Source: an uncultured Lachnospiraceae bacterium (GTDB lineage Bacteria > Bacillota > Clostridia > Lachnospirales > Lachnospiraceae). From it: a stretch of DNA of 8,910 nt. Each line of letters opens with the position of its first letter. The stretch's first letter is position 1. Both the position numbers and the translations under genes were made by a program. Where the stretch lies: contig USKC01000112.1 in the NCBI GenBank assembly GCA_900555195.1, positions 1-8,910 on the forward strand. Direction: 5' to 3'. The notes beneath the pieces were generated by a model. That model ran no database searches. It was not told the DNA's origin and was given only the letters and a program-made list of their open reading frames with translations. This document shows positions 6,125-8,910 of this stretch, piece after piece.

Positions 6125-8080
6125 ATGGCTCAGATCAGGGAAAAGGTGGATGTATGTGTGGTCGGAGCGGGCCATGCCGGATGTGAGGCGGCATTGGCCT
6201 GTGCCAGAATGGGATTGGAAACAGTGATTTTTACGGTGAGCGTGGACAGTATCGCGTTAATGCCGTGCAATCCCAATATAGGAGGCTCTTCTAAGGGGCA
6301 TTTGGTAAGGGAAGTGGATGCCCTGGGCGGAGAGATGGGAAAGAACATCGACAAGACCTTCATACAATCCAAGATGCTGAATCGGTCAAAGGGGCCTGCA
6401 GTCCATTCTCTGAGAGCACAGGCGGATAAAGCGGAATATACCTGGCAGATGAGAAGGGTATTGGAGAATCAGGAACATCTGACGATCAAGCAGGCGGAAG
6501 TCTGTGAATTGATGGCCCAGGAGACGGAAGAAAACGAGGCTCAAAGGATGGAGAACGCCACGTTCTCTGAAAAAGGAAAAGCTTCCCAAAAGATAATTGG
6601 GGTTCGGATTTTTACAGGTGCAGTCTATGAATGCAAGGCGGTGATCCTGTGTACGGGGACGTATCTCAATGCCAGATGTCTGTGCGGGGAAGCGATCAGT
6701 TATACTGGGCCGAATGGCCTGCAGCCTGCAGTATATCTGACGGATTCTTTGAAAAAGCTTGGAATTGAGATGAAGCGTTTCAAAACAGGAACACCAGCGA
6801 GAATGGATAAAAGGAGCATAGATTTCTCGAAAATGGAGGAGCAGTTCGGGGATGAAAGGATAGTGCCTTTTTCTTTTTCTACGGATCCTGAAAGCGTGCA
6901 GAAAGAACAGGTCTCCTGTTGGCTCACTTATACGAATGCCAGAACCCATGAAATCATTCGTGCGAATCTGGATCGTTCGCCTATCTATGCCGGAATTATT
7001 GAAGGCACAGGCCCCAGATACTGCCCTTCCATTGAGGATAAGGTGGTAAAGTTTGCAGACAAGGAAAGGCATCAGGTATTCCTGGAACCGGAAGGACTTC
7101 ATACCAATGAAATGTATGTGGGAGGCATGTCGTCTTCTCTGCCGGAGGATGTGCAGCTGGATATGTACAGAAGTGTTCCTGGATTAGAACACTGTAAAAT
7201 TGTGAGAAATGCCTATGCGATTGAATATGACTGTATTGATGCGAGACAGCTGTATCCGACATTGGAATTCAGGCATGTGAAGGGCCTTTACAGCGCTGGC
7301 CAGTTCAATGGAAGCAGCGGATATGAAGAGGCGGCCGCACAGGGACTGATTGCTGGAATGAATGCCGCGCTTTCGATTCTTGGGAAAGAACAGATCGTAT
7401 TGGATCGGTCTCAGGCCTATATCGGCGTTCTGATAGATGATCTGGTGACAAAAGATAACAGAGAGCCATATCGTATGATGACTTCGCGTGCAGAATATCG
7501 TTTGCTTCTCAGACAGGATAATGCAGATCTGAGGCTGCGTGAGATTGGATATCAGGCGGGGCTGGTTGATGAAGCTGAGTATCTTAGGACGATGGATAAG
7601 AAGGAAAAGATAGAGCGGGAGATGGCGCGTCTGAAAAATACATCAGTGGGTGCATCTGCAAACGTGCAGGAATTTCTGGAGAAGAATGGAAGTTCCCCTC
7701 TTAAGACAGCTGCGAGCCTGGCAGAACTGCTTTGCAGGCCGGAACTTGACTATGAAATATTATCTGAAATTGATCCGAACAGACAAGCGCTTTCGGAAGA
7801 AGTGATCGAACAGGTTGAAATAGAGCTGAAATATGAGGGATACATATCCAGGCAGAAGAAACAGGTAGAGCAGTTTAAGAAGATGGAAGAGAAGAAGATT
7901 CCGGATTGGATCGATTATGAGGAAATCCCCAGCCTCAGGCTTGAAGCCAGGCAGAAGCTGATCGCATACCGTCCCGTTTCCGTGGGACAGGCATCCAGAA
8001 TTTCAGGTGTCTCTCCTGCAGATATCTCTGTCCTTCTGATCTATCTGGAACATCATGGGAGGCATGAGAATGACGCATAA
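6125..8080 (+). CDS. mnmG: tRNA uridine 5-carboxymethylaminomethyl modification enzyme MnmG (GidA)
   Basis: MnmG is the FAD- and NADH-dependent partner of MnmE in modifying U34 of tRNAs read at the wobble position. The 651 residues match the family end to end. The FAD dinucleotide-binding motif GAGHAG is at 14-19. The block [20 protein letters not shown] has active-site Cys48, and [14 protein letters not shown] has Cys300; these correspond to Cys47 and Cys277 of E. coli. Further blocks are [36 protein letters not shown] (395-408) and [20 protein letters not shown]. The C-terminal helical domain contacts MnmE and tRNA and ends [20 protein letters not shown] (621-640). It is about 20 residues longer than E. 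coli MnmG, mainly from a charged insertion at about 133-155. It is co-directional with rsmG, which it overlaps by 11 nt, the usual gidA-gidB pair. Confidence 0.97.
   Translation: MAQIREKVDVCVVGAGHAGCEAALACARMGLETVIFTVSVDSIALMPCNPNIGGSSKGHLVREVDALGGEMGKNIDKTFIQSKMLNRSKGPAVHSLRAQADKAEYTWQMRRVLENQEHLTIKQAEVCELMAQETEENEAQRMENATFSEKGKASQKIIGVRIFTGAVYECKAVILCTGTYLNARCLCGEAISYTGPNGLQPAVYLTDSLKKLGIEMKRFKTGTPARMDKRSIDFSKMEEQFGDERIVPFSFSTDPESVQKEQVSCWLTYTNARTHEIIRANLDRSPIYAGIIEGTGPRYCPSIEDKVVKFADKERHQVFLEPEGLHTNEMYVGGMSSSLPEDVQLDMYRSVPGLEHCKIVRNAYAIEYDCIDARQLYPTLEFRHVKGLYSAGQFNGSSGYEEAAAQGLIAGMNAALSILGKEQIVLDRSQAYIGVLIDDLVTKDNREPYRMMTSRAEYRLLLRQDNADLRLREIGYQAGLVDEAEYLRTMDKKEKIEREMARLKNTSVGASANVQEFLEKNGSSPLKTAASLAELLCRPELDYEILSEIDPNRQALSEEVIEQVEIELKYEGYISRQKKQVEQFKKMEEKKIPDWIDYEEIPSLRLEARQKLIAYRPVSVGQASRISGVSPADISVLLIYLEHHGRHENDA
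8057..8062 (+). promoter_or_regulatory. Ribosome binding site that fixes the rsmG start
   Basis: GGGAGG lies inside the 3' end of mnmG, 7 nt before the ATG at 8070. In-frame ATGs at 8055 and 8064 overlap or abut this site and so cannot use it, which favours 8070. Confidence 0.72.
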
Positions 8081-8798
8081 TTTGGAACAGTTCAGAAAGG
8101 ATCTGAAGGAACTGGGATTCGCACTTGATGGCGGGCAGGAAGAACAGTTTCTCACCTATTATGAGCTGCTTGTGAAATGGAATGAAGTGATGAACCTGAC
8201 GGCGATCACGGAATATGACCAGGTGCTGAAAAAACATTTCGTAGACAGCCTTTCTTTAATTAAGGCTGTTTCGGATATAGCGGATCGGGATTATACGCTG
8301 ATTGATGTAGGCACCGGGGCCGGATTTCCGGGAATTCCTTTGAAAATCGCTTTTCCTGATTTAAAAGTTACTTTGCTTGATTCTTTGCAGAAGAGAATCC
8401 GTTTTCTGGATGAGGTGATCGTAAAATGTGATTTGAAGGGGACGCAGGCCGTTCATGGAAGGGCGGAAGATTATGCGAAACCTTCTCTTTTCAGGGAGAA
8501 GTATGATCTGTGCGTGTCCAGGGCTGTGGCGAATCTGTCCACTCTGTCGGAATATTGCCTTCCTTTTGTAAAAGAGGGAGGACGGTTCATCTCTTATAAA
8601 AGTGAGAAAACGGAAGAAGAGATCAAAGAAGCTTCACAGGCGATTCGCCTTTTGGGGGGAGAGCGGGAAGATGCGATTTCCTTCCATCTTCCGGACAGTG
8701 ATATTTTCCGGACGCTTATTGTAATCAGAAAAACGGCTCCCACTCCGAAAAAATATCCCAGAAAAGCCGGACTTCCGGCAAAGGAACCGATTCATTAA
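8070..8798 (+). CDS. rsmG: 16S rRNA m7G527 methyltransferase RsmG (GidB)
   Basis: RsmG is an S-adenosylmethionine-dependent methyltransferase that makes N7-methylguanosine at G527 (E. coli numbering) in the 530 loop of 16S rRNA. In several bacteria its loss gives low-level streptomycin resistance. The 242 residues are of normal length. Hallmarks are [12 protein letters not shown] (36-47), HFVDSL (56-61), the SAM-binding glycine loop [13 protein letters not shown] (78-90), an acidic residue in TLLDS (101-105) that closes motif [11 protein letters not shown] (148-156) and the C-terminal signature [17 protein letters not shown]. The start at 8070 rests on the GGGAGG site. It overlaps mnmG by 11 nt, so the two are probably translationally coupled. 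No terminator hairpin with a T-run follows the TAA within the 34 nt before composition changes. Confidence 0.97.
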   Translation: MTHNLEQFRKDLKELGFALDGGQEEQFLTYYELLVKWNEVMNLTAITEYDQVLKKHFVDSLSLIKAVSDIADRDYTLIDVGTGAGFPGIPLKIAFPDLKVTLLDSLQKRIRFLDEVIVKCDLKGTQAVHGRAEDYAKPSLFREKYDLCVSRAVANLSTLSEYCLPFVKEGGRFISYKSEKTEEEIKEASQAIRLLGGEREDAISFHLPDSDIFRTLIVIRKTAPTPKKYPRKAGLPAKEPIH

Positions 8799-8832
8799 GA
8801 AAGGGGTTGTGAAATACCAAATAAGTTACTGC

Positions 8833-8910
8833 TCAGCCCTCCGCATCTGTTCCGCCTCCGGCGCCAGCCTCATCCGGGCCTTCCTCTGGCTCTGCGGTGG
8901 GTATGGTGTT
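8833..8910 (-). CDS. Possible 3' end of a convergent gene with a low-complexity Gly/Glu tail (partial)
   Basis: Reading the minus strand from the window edge gives 25 codons ending in TGA (8833-8835), with the residues TAEPEEGPDEAGAGGGTDAEG: an acidic, glycine-rich, disordered-looking C-terminus. A second minus frame is also open, to TAA at 8826-8828 (ending MRRAEQ), and a plus frame from GTG 8809 is open to the edge, so the choice is uncertain. The stretch is clearly richer in G+C than the rest of the window. If real, the gene converges on rsmG with a 34-nt gap and marks the end of the plus-strand operon. No family can be assigned. Confidence 0.3.
   Translation of the reverse strand, partial: NTIPTAEPEEGPDEAGAGGGTDAEG

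Noticed and set aside
6386..7102. Minus-strand open frame of about 238 codons opposite mnmG
   Set aside because: It lies wholly within the conserved mnmG gene and its translation shows no family features.
8243..8271. Hairpin of about 10 bp (one G-U pair) with a 9-nt loop inside rsmG, superficially terminator-like
   Set aside because: The perfect part is only 8 bp, which is expected by chance in a window this size, and no T-run follows. It lies in conserved coding sequence.
8766..8779. GCCGGA-CT-TCCGGC dyad near the end of rsmG, considered as a terminator stem
   Set aside because: It is within the conserved RKAGLPAK codons and is followed by purines rather than a T-run, so coding constraint explains it better.

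Overview
The window reads as a chromosomal, origin-proximal segment of a Firmicute, most likely a clostridial (Lachnospiraceae-like) bacterium. The basis is the gene order rnpA - yidD - yidC - jag - mnmE - (rarA - small membrane protein) - mnmG - rsmG, all on the plus strand. The family-typical protein sequences, moderate GC content and strong Shine-Dalgarno sites fit this placement. In many Firmicutes this block adjoins rpmH and dnaA/oriC, so the missing left-hand part of rnpA should continue toward the origin. That last point is inference from conserved gene order, not something visible here.

Layout: positions 2-121 hold the last 39 codons and stop of rnpA (RNase P protein). Next come yidD (174-383) and yidC (TTG start, 414-1802), both concerned with membrane protein insertion, and jag/khpB (1898-2521), a KH/R3H RNA-binding protein. 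mnmE (2574-3959) and mnmG (6125-8080) encode the two subunits that modify U34 of tRNA wobble positions. Between them lie rarA (4013-5365), a replication/recombination AAA+ ATPase, and an unrecognised two-pass membrane protein (5448-6110) with a tyrosine-anchored octapeptide repeat and a polylysine tail. rsmG (8070-8798), the 16S rRNA m7G methyltransferase, overlaps the end of mnmG. After rsmG the composition turns GC-rich, and the last 78 bases may be the 3' end of a convergent minus-strand gene.

The known genes serve RNA maturation and modification (rnpA, mnmE, mnmG, rsmG), membrane protein biogenesis (yidD, yidC), RNA binding (jag) and replication-fork repair (rarA). Short gaps (11-nt overlap to 94 nt) and the shared strand make one or a few operons likely. 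I see no strong internal terminator.

The window is mostly housekeeping, and I found no defence system, mobile element, CRISPR array or RNA gene. The most unusual signals are the octad repeat in the small membrane protein, a perfect 15-bp inverted repeat with a 5-nt loop inside mnmE, a tyrosine where YidC normally carries its groove arginine, and a clamp-binding-like motif at the N-terminus of RarA.
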